Counted from the stretch's first letter, positions 11,230 through 25,330 are shown. The stretch: 64,000 bases of DNA from Epiperipatus broadwayi (GCA_028023455.1 JAQFVV010006273.1:4881128-4945127), one strand, 5' to 3'. The notes: generated by a model from the sequence alone, not told the origin. Numbers and translations: made by a program.

Positions 11230-13867
11230 TTAATCCAAACCATCCTCAGCAAAGTGTACCAAGTCAATGTGGGACATCTCCATGTTAATGAGTTCTGATG
11301 TTGTTTGGCAATCAGTCTTGTGATTGAACTTGTGGATGGATTGGTGATATATTTGTTGGTTGAGGAAACGCATCCATGAAGTCTTCGGTGTCTGATGAAG
11401 TAGTGTAATCTGTCTGAGATTCGTCAGATGGATCAATGGTATCGATGGTTATAGGATCCATGATTTTCCTCTTTTTTCCTATAGATTTGCGAAGCTTTGT
11501 GCTGGATATATCTGAAATTTGTTTGCTAGAGGGTGGTGGTGAATAATGTATCATATGGGAGCTGTCATCATCAGAGCTTGATTTATCTGAGCGAATTGAT
11601 TTTCTTTTAATTTTCTTATTTGCATTTTGGGTATTTGTTGTGTCAGTTTTTTGGGGGTTTTTAAGTTTAATAGTGTTGTTTTCTTTTTCCTGTTCTTTTG
11701 ATGAAAGTGTTTTTTTATTGTTATAAGAATTTGGTTTAAATTTTAGACCTGAGCCATTTTTGGTTTGCTGTAACTGTTGTGAAACATTAATTATGCTGAC
11801 TTTCGGGTTGAGTGTTTGACAAGTCTTTTCATCTGGATGGTTAATTATTGCAGGAATTGAAGAGTTGTGGACAGTTTGTGGATCACTTTGTTTAGGTTTG
11901 TTAGACTTAGCTAGCCCAAATGATGATGTATCAATGGTTTTAAGCTGGGTGGGAGTTGTTATAGATGAATTGTTTTGAAATTTTTTAAGTGTATTTTCTT
12001 CATCGCCTGGGTTTTCCTTGCTCGCGTTAGATGGTTTGGTCATATTGTCTTCTTTTGTAGAAAGAGTTTGACCTAGCATTGTTTCTCAGGGATTAGTATA
12101 ATATGTATCATATGTATGATCTTGAGTATTATTGTTTTGAGAGATTGGTTTAGTAGTAGTATATGTTATTGCTTGGTTCTCTGATTCACTACTATTAGTG
12201 TAGAGGTTGGCATTTGTTCTTTCTTGAAGATTTTCATTTTGAAAGATAGGTTTGGATGTAAAAGGGTTTGTTGGAGGATTTATTTCAAATCAGATTGTCT
12301 GGGTTTGTGAGGTTGCTGTTTGAATTAGTCCCATGTGGTGATTGTCTATTTAAGGATGTGATAGCCATATTAATAGGTCTACCAGGACATCTGTGAACTT
12401 TATTCTTTTTAATACCACAGTGTGTGCATATTCTTCCTGCACAATCTTTAATGAGGTGTGTTCTTTGAAGGCAGAAGAAACATTGTGGCTGTACTCCCCT
12501 GAAGGTCAAAACCATAGGAGAGCCTCTTGCAGTAATAATGTTGGGTATGTCAGTGGGTATAATGTTTTTCTTTAATGTGTGAAGATAACTGTATTGGACA
12601 GGATTTGATCTTCGAAGTGAGGGTTTAATAGGTGTTTAAATTTGCTAACTTAACCATAATTAATAAGGATGTCTTGTAGTTCTTGTTCTTTCAAGTGGGC
12701 AAGGCAGTTTTGAATTCTGCCGGATAGTGTAACTGGACGGTTCATATCTATGGAGCATAGTATATAATTTCCTAAAGATCTGTAGTTATTTTTAAAGTTC
12801 ATACGGTCCGCCCATATTTTAAACTCAACGATAACATAGCGGTCATTGGGATGATTAAGGATCATGTGAATGTCTCTGCCTAATTGATTTTGATTGATTA
12901 GACTGTATAGTTGTTCTAGAGGAAACTTATATAATGCACATTGTTGATTTGTTATGGCTAAGATTAATGACTTATCGCTGTAGTAGTTTGTAAATGATTT
13001 ATACAGAGTGTTGGGAATCGTTTTGTTGAAATCGTTATTTATTTTTAGTAACATGTCATCATTAAGATCGTTTATATTAAATGAGACATTTTCCAGAGTA
13101 TTTGATTCTTGTTCTATGTCTAATTCTGAGATATTCAAATATAGTTCATTGAAATTATCGGCCTTAATATTTTCGGAGATGCTCTCAGAATTTTTAGACC
13201 TTGCGATATTTGTGTACGTAGAGGCATTTTCCAATATTGGAATTGAGGAAATTGGTTTAGATTGTAAGTTGGCTGATGTAGCAATGGATTGTTCTGTGCT
13301 ATAATCTTTGTTTGTTTTGGAATGAGATTTATTAGTTTTAAAATTTATTTCTTCTTTTTGATTTTTAAATTTACTGTTGACAAACTGTAATGTGACAGCG
13401 CTGGTTTTGTCGACCTCTGGTGAAAAAGTTTTTACTTTAAAAAATTCACCGAAATCATCTTGTTGGTAATTTTGTCTATTATTTTCAGATATGGTTTTCA
13501 GGGTATTATTGGGCAAAAGAAATTGCTCATTAGAGTCTTCTGAGGGTGTGTAAAGTCTTCAGAGAGATGATTGGTTTTTGCTTATATTTTTAAGGATTTC
13601 AATAGTTTTGCTTGATGAGATATTTATGCTATTGTTTATATTAGGAGTAAGTTGAATTTTTTCTAAACTTTTGTTGATATTTGCGATGATGTTTTCATTT
13701 GATTTATTGGTTTGTGGGTTTTTATTTGTTGCAGAAGTTAGTTTAGTTGCATTTAGATTAGATCTAAGGCTATAATATTTACGACTGATGACTGCATTTC
13801 TAGATTGAATGCTGAGATTGGGGCTAACATTAATTTGAGAGTTATTGATTATATTATCACTTTCCAT
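11230..13867 (-). pseudogene. LINE ORF1: RNA-binding protein with two zinc knuckles
   Basis: Starts at the ATG at 13867 (MESDNIINNS). The N-terminal half is Asn/Ser/Lys-rich and low in complexity. The central region ends in LQDILINYG (near 12655), then in another frame NPVQYSYLHTLKKNIIPTDI and FRGVQPQ. The first knuckle, CFFCLQRTHLIKDC at 12441-12482, fits CX2CX4HX4C exactly. The second, at 12387-12428, has CX2CX7HXC. The C-terminal part is a basic and Ser/Asp-rich tail (SSSDDDSS; KKRKIMDP) ending in one frame at 11312, or via a frameshift at 11230. This layout matches ORF1 proteins of Tx1-type LINEs, which package element RNA. Lesions: TGA 13559-13561 (upstream and downstream parts share the frame), TAA 12650-12652, frameshift about 12620, frameshift about 12290, TGA 12086-12088. 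Confidence 0.75.
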
Positions 13868-13990
13868 AATATATAATGATTAAAATCGACTTACCTTGAA
13901 TAAAAAACGTAAAGGTAAGGGGACAATCGTCCCTGTCTTCTTGAAATTGAATCGCTATGGGACACTTTTTTTAAGACCAGTTGCAAAGAT
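13868..13990 (-). promoter_or_regulatory. Probable 5' untranslated/internal promoter region of the LINE
   Basis: The sequence upstream of the ORF1 ATG is more GC-rich than its flank. On the minus strand it contains CTTTTGGCAGCCATCTTTG and a perfect splice-donor-like CAAG/GTAAGT (plus 13889-13898). LINEs carry internal promoters in this position; function here is inferred from location only. Confidence 0.35.
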
Positions 13991-15659
13991 GGCTGCCAAA
14001 AGCGGAAGACCAAATCATTCTTAAAATATTAAGTGTTTTAAAATTATAAAAAAAAATACTTTATGAAACTAAGCGTTATATTAATATGTAATTACTTTTA
14101 AAATGTACCTCTCTTATCCCTAATAGATCAATAAATAATTAAATATCTATGTTAGTTAAGTAAATAAAATTATATTACATAGACTTCTATACTGTTTTTT
14201 TTCACCACTGTTTTTTTCTTCCCAGGTACGAAAATTTTCCAACAGCGCTTCCTTTTCCTGTAAATCACGTGTTTAAATAGTTTCTCATGAAATAAATGAA
14301 AGACGTTTTTTTTTTTAAAAAAAATAATAATAATAAAATAAAATAAAACAAGTTCCACCATAAAGAAACAAAAATAAATAATTAAATCAGTTTTAAGGAT
14401 CCGTTTAAATTCTTTAAAAGTTATTATTCTCTTAGGATTAGTTAATAGTGTGCAATGTTTTCATTTAAGTATTATAAATTGACTCGGGCATCCGCATACA
14501 CTTATTTGCACATTTCTTAAAAAATATTTAAGCAAAATCAATCTCAAAATTCTTCTGTATGACCAGCATCCAGAATTTAATACCATAACATTTTTATTTA
14601 CAGGTATTTATTTACCAATTAAATTTCCGATTTATCAGCCTTTTAAAATTATTGACATCTGTTTTTTTAAATAACAAAGACTTAACAAGGCAAGTATTTC
14701 AGCAATTATTAGTAATTTCCATATCTTTACCAAAAAATATATTAAAATATATAATTTGAAATACTTTCTTCATAAAGAAGTATTCTCTGCATCTTTCTTC
14801 AAAATATTTATTTATAAAAAGAAATAAATTATAATAAACTTTTAAATTCATTTTTTTTACCATATTATTTTACCGGTCTTATAAAAAAAATATATTGTCC
14901 TTCCACGTAATGTCCAATAAATTAACTTTATCCATCTATTAATTCTTCTAATTAACACAACATCCACTAAATTTTTTATATAAAGTTTCCAACACATTAT
15001 ATCATTATGTGATATTTCCATGACTACTGAATAGTAAAATTAAGCTTTGATAGAAACGATCGATAGGGATTATGAACAATTAGCACTGCATATTTAACTG
15101 TAAACTTCTAAAATATTTGAACTACTCTCTTTATAAACTAATAACTATTACGAGAGTGGTTATAATATTTTACTTGGCTATATTTAATAGCACACTTAAC
15201 AACAGAAGAAAAAGCACAAGCACAATCACGCTTAAACAATTAAACCCTAGCTTTTATACTAGAATATATCACCCACATGATTGGTGAATTTAAATAATCA
15301 TCTTGCTAACTTATCTACACATCTGGTTAACAATACAAAATCTAAACTAAAATAAATAATGACTCATTTAATATTTATTATTACATTATTTAATTCTTAA
15401 CTTAACTTTTATTTTTTATTTAAATCCATTAAACATTTTTTAAAAAAATATATTTTTTACTTTATCTCACTTTTAACTTTTATAAGTATTTTTTCCTAAG
15501 CAAACTAATATCTACTTTTATTATTATTATTTTTTTAAACAGTATAAAAAAAAATAAGATTTAATATTTCACACTAATTAATTTTTATTTTTTATCTCGT
15601 GATAGCCAATATAATATTTTTAAATTTTATAATAGAATTTTAAAACAGTTTTGCAACTT

Positions 15660-16252
15660 TACTAAAAAACTCACAAGCATATGTGTACATATGTTTATTT
15701 GTCACGTGACTTACATCACAGATAGAAACGCTTGTAATTATCTAAAAATAAACTAACAATCCAATTTTTGTAAAATAAAATATTTTTTAAATAATAATAT
15801 ACTATAACAACTTTAAAATAATAATTCGATGTTATAAAATCAAATATTCATCTTCTATTATATACTATTAATAACAAAAAACTATTCTACATTCACTTAC
15901 TAATTATTAATTTTTATCATCAATAAATATATCACTTATTTAATTTTAAGTTGTCACTTTTTAAACTTTAGCTTTAACATTCATTTACAAAACTTATTAA
16001 TGCAGTATTGATCATGGCCAGTTTTTCCATCCATATAATATTATCATTTTCCCCATTGAACCATCTCTCTCAAATATTAGCTCAATTTCACCCATCAAAT
16101 ATTCATAGTTGAACTTAATTAAACTTTTAAAAGATTATTAATAAAAATCAACATCACACAACTGAAATATATCTTGAATTTAAAATTTTTTAATAAAATT
16201 GATAGAACAATTTATGAAGACCCATACAAAAGGGCACAATATATATATATTC
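15660..16252 (+). repeat. Diverged repeat copy A, ending AAGGGCACA
   Basis: Shares ordered short matches with 20300-20872: (C/A)ACAAGC(A/G)TRTGTGT, GTCAC(G/A)TGA, ATGGCCAG(T/C)TTTT, AATTTAAAATTTTTTA and the terminal AAGGGCACAATATATATATAT. The last two landmarks lie about 218 and 220 bp apart in the two copies. This suggests two LTRs or two copies of one element end. Overall identity is low. Confidence 0.4.
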
Positions 16253-19200
16253 TAACCTCCCCCCGCGCATTCTCATCCCAAAAATATACTGTTTATTACG
16301 AATATTACGGGTTCTAGCTCAGTTAACAAATAAATAAATGAAATATTCAGCATTAATTAAAATGATTACTAGCTCTAATTTTTTAAAATACAAATACGGT
16401 TCAATTTTTTAAAATGAATTAACAAATATTTACTATTTTCATGAGACATGGAGTGACAATACGGGAACGAGATAGACTACATTGAGCTATTATCCACACG
16501 ATACTACCTCAATGGCATAAGAACACTATTCCCCCTTTTTACTATACCAAATAACTAACTCATAGTATTCTTACGACTTTCTAAGCTCTATTCACTACGA
16601 TTAAAATAATAATCATATCTTAATCTTCTTTATAACAAGAATCTAGCTTAATTAAATAAAATGAAGTAAAATAAAATAAAATCTCAGGTTCATAAATTGT
16701 ATTCTAACTGATTTAAAATTACGGTAGTAAAATATGAAAAGGGAATTTTATGTCATAATCTACTACACAGCAACTAATAATAATAAAATAATAATAACAA
16801 TAATAATATAATATAATCTTATTTCTTCCTAAATAAAATAAATAAATACGTACGTGGTAGTATTTTAATAATCTGACAACAGAATACGTGTGGCAACATT
16901 AGCATATAATTTAATGTAATATTGTGGCAACCGACTTATGACCAATAAATAATATAAAATTATGATCTTTTAATTTTAACATACCAATAAATTCTCAAAA
17001 TTATTATAACACTTTTATGTTTACCTTTTGTGCAAAATTTATATGTCTGTTTCAATTATAAATGTATCGTGATTTCATGCATCCATGTGGAGAAATAACA
17101 ACTCGGACACAAAAACTTTAAAATAAATTTTAAAACAAAGTTTATTAACAACATAAATAAATTAACAATATTTTTACACTATATACATTGGATATCCCTT
17201 ACTCTCCTATCTCAACTTAGTTTATTAGTTTATAAAATGAAACCAAAATACTATTTATTTTTCCTAGTTAAATCTTATCTTTTTTAACACTTAAGAAAAT
17301 ACAGTATTATTACTTGATTTATTATTATGGTTAGCTTATTACAAAATGCATTTCTTAGATGATTATCACAAACACTTTTCATTCCTAATATTATTAAAAT
17401 TATATTTTTTACAAAATTTACATTCGTAGTAAAATTCTACAAAATAACAAATTTTAGTTTTATATTGGTTGTATGGAATCTTACGAAGTCAAAACATTGT
17501 TCTACATTCGGTATTAGGTTTTTATTGTTCATTATCAGATGTTTATTAATCCTAATATTCTCATTCAAGCCTTACTTCGGATGATATAATTACAACTATT
17601 AATATACCATGCACAAGTATATGTTTATTATACATTATTGAACTATTTCTTAATAAATATGCAATACTTATTTTCTAAATATTATTTAAAACATTCAAAT
17701 TTTATTATCACTTTAAAATACTTGGTTTAGATTTCTTTTCAAAAAATCTTATATTCATTTCTGAATTAACTTTACAATGTATTATATGATTCTTTCTCTC
17801 TTTATGATATTTTGGACTTTCAATTTTAAAGTTACACAATTCTATACATTCCAGCAAATAAACTATTCTTACATAAACGATAACATATCTTCAGTTCTAT
17901 TTTATTCATTATTTCTTTGAAAATATCTTTCTGACCGATGCAGATTCATGAAATAAGGATAGCGAAGATAGATGCATAGGATCAAAATACACCTAGAATA
18001 TTACTCGTCATATACCTTGACAATCATGGCACAGTGAAATAAAAGACACTATAGAGGAGTGACCTTTATCTGTCTACCAACCTCTATTATAGGAGCGATG
18101 TTAAAGCTATTTCTTCAGCTTTATTATAACATCAAAAAGTTTAAAGATATGCAAAACACTGTCCAAATTATATGTGTTCAGTCATAGGGCCTAATTAACT
18201 ATACTGAAATCACACAAAACTAAATATGATCCAAATCCTTTATTTTTCCTATTTCTTAAAAAAAAAAACATCATCTTGGTTTCCTTTCCACTAGTACTTC
18301 CAAGTCACTATCCGATCTTATTTCTCAAGATTTTTTCTATACTGTACATTGACAAATACATATCTGCATTACTAACAATAATAAAATTCATTTATTTTAA
18401 AACTATTCCACTGTTCTATAAGACAGCTTGCTTACTACTTTCCTCCGTATATTTAATCATACAAACTATTTAAATATCTGAATACTTTATCACATGAAAG
18501 TTCAAAAGAATCACACAATTGTTCTGTTAAATTATATTATTAATATACTTTAAATAAATTATTGCATGCATATTCCGAATTACTCCTATCTCATTATATG
18601 TTAAAAATGTGGTATAAAATGTGTACATATAATTTAAACTTTCACACTCCATTCTTAGTCAATAGATGATCTAAAAAAAGTACATTATGCATTATAAACA
18701 ACTATCAAAATTACCAAACGACCTTTATCTCCTCGATCGCGTTCCGTAGGCTTCACCATCCATTTGATCCTTGTAGATATAAGATTCACATCCATACACT
18801 TTATTTTAAACACTATTTCTATAATTTTATCAAGCTATTATATTTAAATTTTAATATTACTAAATTTATGTTTATATGTTTTCCCTAATTTCACATAACA
18901 TTTTATATTTTAAAATAAATTAGTAAAAATATTTAAACTATATTTACTGTACTTTTTCATCAAATTTTCTTGAAAACCGTTCATATTAAAGCTAAAAAAA
19001 ATGTTTATTATTTCTTCTTCAGTCACTTAATGTTCTATTTTAAGGTAAAACAATTATTGCTCTGTTTAATAAATATTCATAGATGACAATCCTTGGTTTT
19101 TTATAATATTTAATACAATTATTAATTATGATATCAATTAATCCCATAAAGAAAACGTCTACATATTCTCTTCTAATATTTTCGGCTAATATTTTCCCCC

Positions 19201-20299
19201 GCGCGACTTTTACGATGCATCTTCTCAGTACTTTGATTTAAATATTCAGTAAATTTTTCTATCTCCATGGATCCAATTTCATTAAGTAATTTAAATTTCC
19301 ATTTTCCTAATCTCTATCTTTATTAAGCGTTTTTATAATGAACACTTTATAATATTTTAATTCTTCTTAGATAAAGTTTTTTCTTTCCTTTTTTTAAAAA
19401 AAATAATGACTCTTTCCTATCATTATTCGGTAATTTTTCCTTTCTTTTAAAGTTCTGGTAACTATATACTTTGTAATGTTTCCTTTAAAAAGGACAAACA
19501 TTCTTTCTTCATTATAACTTTTACATAATTTTTTCTTTATGATATACGCATCTTAATTTTTCCATAGAGAAGAATAAAAAAACTTCAGAGTAGCCTTATA
19601 AATTTGTGCGTCATAATTTTTCCTGACAGCAAATAACTTCTCTTTTAAGTTTTCCGTATAGCGTCCAAATTATATTCCTCTGAGTTACAATAATAAGTTT
19701 CTGGTTGAGCATAAATAAAGCTGTATCAAGGCACTTTCCAAATATTTTTCCTTTAACAATATTTTTATATACTGTTTTCTGTAGTATTTCCATTTTCACT
19801 GTAAGGTTTTGGCTAAACTTGAATAAAATTACTGGCAAGAAAACTTTTAAAATTAGCCCTTCATGTAAAGGCAGTTCAAAATACTATATTAAAAAAAAAA
19901 CTTTTAAAATAAATACAAAATTTTAAAATTATATCCCTTTTCTAGCTTACGATCTTATCCAGCTAAAAAATATGTTACTCCCTCCTTCACTTACACATTA
20001 CTTTCTCCCGCTTCGTCTAATTCTTATATTTTGTCTGCTAAAATACCTCCGTTGATTGGTTAATGACTTTTTTAGCGCGAACAAATTTACACATTTTAGT
20101 TTTATAATAGATTAAACCTTTTTTAAAATAAAGAATTTATGACGTCATGTCTTAAATATTATTTAGAATGTATTTTTAAATTCAATTATAATTTTATCAA
20201 AATCATTTAAACTTTAAAACAATTATTAAAATATCATTTAATATTTCAACTTTTACTTTAACGATCGATAGCAATTATATTTAGTTTTATAATTCACAA

Positions 20300-20872
20300 A
20301 CTTTATTATTATTCTAACAAGCGTGTGTGTGAAGGTATATAATATACAGTCACATGATTACTAACTTTATCAGATGATTTTTTTTAATTTACGTCTCGGT
20401 CTAAATTACCAAAACTGATATATTTTATAAAAATTTGGAAAATAATTTAAAAATGTAGAACTAAATATAATTCTCACCATCATAAAGTTTATTTCAAAAT
20501 ATATTAGATTAAATTTGAATATCAATTATAATTATAATATTACATATCATTTTTTATTTAATTTATTAGTTTTAAAACATTACAATTGGATTGTTAATAT
20601 ACTTTTAACTATTTATAGCTGTATTATTTTATATGGCCAGCTTTTACAACCATAAGCAAGGATATAATTAATCTTTATTTAACTGTTTCTCTAAAATAAT
20701 CCATTACACTTTTACATACCAGGTATTTTCAGCCTTAAATTGTACTATAAAATCTAATCGATCATACAATTATCAATATATTACACAAACGTATTTTAAA
20801 ATTTAAAATTTTTTAGTAATTGACCATTCTACCTTATTATGACCGATAGATAAGGGCACAATATATATATAT
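20300..20872 (+). repeat. Diverged repeat copy B, ending AAGGGCACA
   Basis: Partner of 15660-16252, about 4.62 kb downstream in the same orientation. The ends ...GGGCACA followed by AT repeats are identical. The nested insertion at 45163 starts with the near-complement TGTGCC. Confidence 0.4.
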
Positions 20873-23800
20873 TAAAACATTTAGCTTTGTCACTAAAGCT
20901 AAATTTCCAAACATTTAATTGTTTAAGTATATATATATATAAATAGTAATAAGTTAATTTTTACTGCAAGCCAATTTTTCAGGCTTTGAATAGTTAAATG
21001 GTAGGCCCTCTATTAAGTCACTTTTTGAGAGCTTTTACAAGTCTTAATTATTTTTTAAAAGTCATTTTTAATGGTGTATTGTAATGATTTAAATCCATCT
21101 GTGGGTATAAATGACTTCCAATTGTGTAAATTTGGTACATTTTATAATGTAAGAAGCTAATGAGTTAATTTATTATTATTAAAAGTTATTAGTTTTCAAA
21201 TAAAAAAATTAGAGAAGGTATATGAGTGTGATTCCATTTTAAATTTTAGCTTTCATTTCCTTATGGCAATATTTAATTGTTTTTAAATTTGTTTAATTAA
21301 TAATAATGAAAATTATTCTGCAGAACTTCATATATGTTAAATATGTATTATATCACTTAAAAATAATGTAAATTAATATTCTACTCAAAACAATATAAAT
21401 TATTATGTAATATTTTAGTTTTATAAATAATTGTTTTATAATTGAATATTTTTAAATAATAGTCTAGACAGTTATATAAATAAATTTATTTTTAGCCTTG
21501 TTTCTCAGAATACCAAATCATTCTTTAAGCTCTAATAAAGTAGATTAAGTAATCATCAAAAACAATCACATGACCAGGAGTATAAAAGAGGAAGGCTTTG
21601 CCCACACTTGCTTACTATTTCTACTATTATTACTTTTATTCTTTTTTTTAATTAATTATTTAGGTGCAGAAATAACTTTTTAATAATTCTCAGTTGAATT
21701 ATTTTTAATAAATGTTATTTTGTTAAAGTAATATGTATATTTAAATAAGTTTTAATCAATATGCTAAAGCTTGAAATTAAAGTTTGCTAAGAAATCTGAA
21801 ATCTACATTGCTATTAAACATGATGGAAAGTTTGAATAATTATTCTTCATAGTTATTATTATTTTTATGCAGAATTTGTACTTCAAATAAATTTTCCATG
21901 TATATTCACACTCATGTAAGAACTTTTATTGATTACCATTTTTTATTTAAAATAAACATTATTATTGATTCAATATTTTTTATGTCAGAATATTAGTTTT
22001 AAAGTCTTTATGCTTATGCAATATTTTATAGCAAATACTTTTGCTTAATTATTGGAAGATTTTGAAAAGATTAAAAAATTTATTAAAAGACTTTAAAATG
22101 TTTATTCTTCAGCAATGTCTGTTTAAAAATATATTTATTTTAATGTTATATCATGTTTTAACAAATGTTTTCTTTGGAATAATTCATTATTTTATTGAAT
22201 GGACTAACCTATTTATTAACTTTGAGATGACATTTTAATTACTTATTGGTTATCTTAGTGGTTGAATGATAGCATTTGCTCACAAAACTTTTAACTTATA
22301 TCTAATAGAGACCAGAAGTAGAAAAAATATCTCCCAAATTGTTAAATAAAAATTATTAACTTACTTTTTTGTTTAAAATTATTATTGGACTATTTATGTT
22401 TTAAAAAAATTAAAATTCTACAATTGTAATAAAACATTTTCTTAAAAGTCACTATTATTTTAACTGTGGAGTGTACTGAATAACCGGAACAGTTGTATGT
22501 GTTGTAAAGGAAATATAGAATACTTTTAAATGAGTTACTTTTCAATCTTACTATGCAATTAACTTTTTATTACAAACCTTCTTTACTATATGCCTCATTA
22601 TGATAATAAATTTTACAAATATCTGCACTATAATGAAACCTGCATTATTCAAAGCATATACATTCCCATACCTCATCATTAATTTATATATTTGTCATGA
22701 ATAATTGAAAAGATAATATATTATACCAGGGATTGTCAGCATTATATTTAGATATTCCTTTGCAAAAAGTTGAATGGCCATTGATGTATTTATGTGCACA
22801 TGTTAGCCATAAAATTTGTTGCTTATAGGAAACATTTTGAACACTGTACATATAATTTTACAGTTGCTGTGTTATCAACATTAAGAAGAAATGATCTATA
22901 CTTTTAGAATGGTAATAGTGGAACTGTAACCTGTTGAATGGTAGAACCTCCTGGATAAAAGACTTTTAATTATTTTTTGGTAAACTGTGTATAATTTTAA
23001 ATTATATTATGCAATTGTAATTTACCATATATTTTATTTATTTATTATATGCATTTTTGTCTGATATATTTCTATACATTATTTGTAAACTTTAATATAC
23101 AAAAGCTTGCAGAATATTTACTATTTTATGAGACTATATAATGTTAAAGTGTGTTTATCTCTTGTCACCAATAATTTATTTATGTGAATGTATACATTTA
23201 AACAGAACCAGTGAAGAAGTTTTATATTTTTATTACTTATTTCAGATCATGTGTTTAATAGGCCAGATTTGACAAACAATTCCATTGTCAGTTTTACACA
23301 TCAGTTAATTAGTATATTTGTTTAGGAGATTGTTTCATTAGTTTTTCTCTTGTTTTATTGTTCATGATTATCTTGCCATTATATTTTGCAAGAGGTTGTA
23401 GTTGTATTTTTCTCTTGTGGATATTATTTCAATATTAAATTTTTCCCAAGAGATCATAACTGTGTCTCTCTTGTAAATGTTTATTTTACTAATGTCTATA
23501 TTTTCTAAAGTGATTGCAGTTTATGTCTCTCTTATTATAGTATATTTTGTGAGTTATCTTTTCATGTTTCTTAATTAGCATAAATGCTTTAAGGGAGATT
23601 TTATTATTGCTAATATTTGTGATGGTTCATTCTCACTTTCCTTATGTTCAGAGATAAAATCCTAGCATAATAGTTGCCCTCTAAATGTAGGTGTTCCTTT
23701 TGAATTCATGCCATCATTTACACCCATTGCTTATTCATCTTTCTCTTTCAGATGTATTATATTATGTATATCTTGTATGGAACCATGTGGTGTTCCATCA

Positions 23801-24901
23801 TAACTTTATTATTTTTTGCAATTAATATTATTTGTTTTGAGGAAAATCATTTTTTTTCAGTGCACTGTTGAATATTATGAATGTAGGTTAGAGATGGTTT
23901 TGATGCGTTGGTCTGCTTTTTTGCCAGTATTGCAAGGCATAAAATTGATAAATATTTATTTTAATTAAATTTATAGTTATAGGCCTTAATAATTAATATA
24001 TATAAATTCTAGCAATGATTTCATCACTGTATTTGTAAGACATGCTTATTATTTAGGTGTATTCATTGTTGGGAAAATATAACACTATAACTGTTGTATA
24101 AACATACAATATCTTGTGATAATGTTCATGTTAAGAAAAGCTTTTATCAGTCAGATAAAGTTAACAACAGTCAATTATTATTTAATTTGTAAAATTATTT
24201 ATTATTAAAAGCTGCACACTTTAGCAAGGGTATTTCTTTTATGCAGTGAAATGTATAGCATTGTATCTGAACAACTTGTTGAAAGATTGTAGATTTCCAA
24301 CAATTTAATCTAATTGGCTTTATTAGTTAAATAAATGTATTTTTTGTTATTAAATATGTCACCTAGGTTCAATATAATCACTATATCATACTATTTATCC
24401 AGAGATCTTAACTTATAAACTATTATACAAATATATTTTGTTAGACATTAAGAATACATGTACAAATAAAAATTGAATATAATAATAGCTTTGTTAAAAT
24501 AATCTTCAGATCTTAAGAAAGCATCTAAAAAATAAATTCAATTTATTTTCTTAATTTTAAATGATAACTTGAATTCAATTGCATTTATTAGAAGAAGACT
24601 AATTTTGAGATAAAATTATTATTTGCATTATTAATAAAATTACAGTTGATGAACCATCATAAATTTGAACACCAAAATTATTTATCTTCAATTTATAAAA
24701 AAGATTTTAGTATGAATTGATAATAGGATATCCCAAAGTGACCTTAAAATATTTTATCCACTCATCATATTTGAATGTTATATTAGTAGATTATTATTTA
24801 CTCTAAATTAAAAGTTTTTCTTGTTTTATTATTGTCAATAATATTTTATTTAAAAACAACTACACATGTACTGAACAGATTTAAACATTTAATGAATATT
24901 C
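20873..24901. other. Non-coding AT-rich DNA
   Basis: No gene, RNA or element recognised apart from the small tandem repeat at 23335-23550. A short palindrome (TTTAGCTTTGTCACTAAAGC...) sits at 20879-20905. Confidence 0.5.
23335..23550 (+). repeat. Degenerate 60-66 bp tandem repeat, about 3.5 copies
   Basis: Successive units begin TTTTTCTCTTG, TTTTTCTCTTG, GTCTCTCTTGT and GTCTCTCTTAT, and the first two end with CAAGAG. Each complete unit therefore has CTCTTG...CAAGAG as an internal inverted pair. Confidence 0.55.
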
Positions 24902-25330
24902 TCCTTTCCAAACACAAGAGCAAGTCTTTTGAAAATATAGAATGAATCCACTCTATGTTTTTAACCTATGGTTATATGAATAGGAAAATTTTAAACATTT
25001 GGGAACTAGAGCATGAAGATATTAAAATAATCACCTTCAACTTTTTTACTATGTTTTAATAAATGATGCTAGCAAATTTTTTACAATTTACAATATGCCG
25101 TTATTAGAAGAACATATATAACAAGTTATTTATTTATATAGCACTATGTTTTTAATCTGTAATTCATTAAAACTTAGTAAAAGAAATTGAAAGTGATTAT
25201 TTAATATTTTCATGATCTCATTACCAAATGTTTATGATCGTCCTATACATATATTCTTAGGTTAAAAAGATAGAGTGAATTCATGCTACTTTTTTAAAAG
25301 ACTTTATCTTGTATTTGGAAAGAAAAGTAC
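24902..25330. repeat. Inverted repeat, about 95-bp arms
   Basis: The left arm (24902-25000; CTTTCCAAACACAAG, GAATGAATCCACTCTAT) pairs with the right arm (25235-25330; TAGAGTGAATTCATG, CTTGTATTTGGAAAG). A third related copy lies near 26395-26480 in the left-arm orientation. A second nested inverted pair (TTATTTATATAGCACTATG near 25130 and its complement near 25400) suggests a palindromic short element family. Confidence 0.5.

Larger units (their letters stand above)
8000..13990 (-). mobile_element. Nearly full-length, inactivated LINE (L1/Tx1-like), two ORFs
   Basis: A single minus-strand element with 5' untranslated region (about 13868-13990), ORF1 (about 11230-13867) and ORF2 (8000-11227), in the order expected for L1/Tx1-group retrotransposons. 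ORF1 ends where ORF2 begins, and the TAA at 11230-11232 is in the ORF2 frame. All expected ORF2 domains are present, so it is not a typical 5'-truncated copy. It is dead: at least eight in-frame stops and five frameshifts. Placement in Tx1 rather than another L1-like clade rests on the form of the ORF1 zinc knuckle (FRGVQPQ before the first Cys) and is tentative. Confidence 0.8.
13991..20872. other. T-rich non-coding DNA, no coding relic found
   Basis: Long stretch rich in T runs and ATT/TAA on the plus strand with no convincing frame on either strand. It holds the two related segments described separately (15660-16252 and 20300-20872), each ending in AAGGGCACA followed by an AT run. Confidence 0.5.

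Noticed and set aside
22041-22238. 65-codon plus-strand frame
   Set aside because: Phe/Leu/Ile-rich translation of T-rich DNA; no domain.
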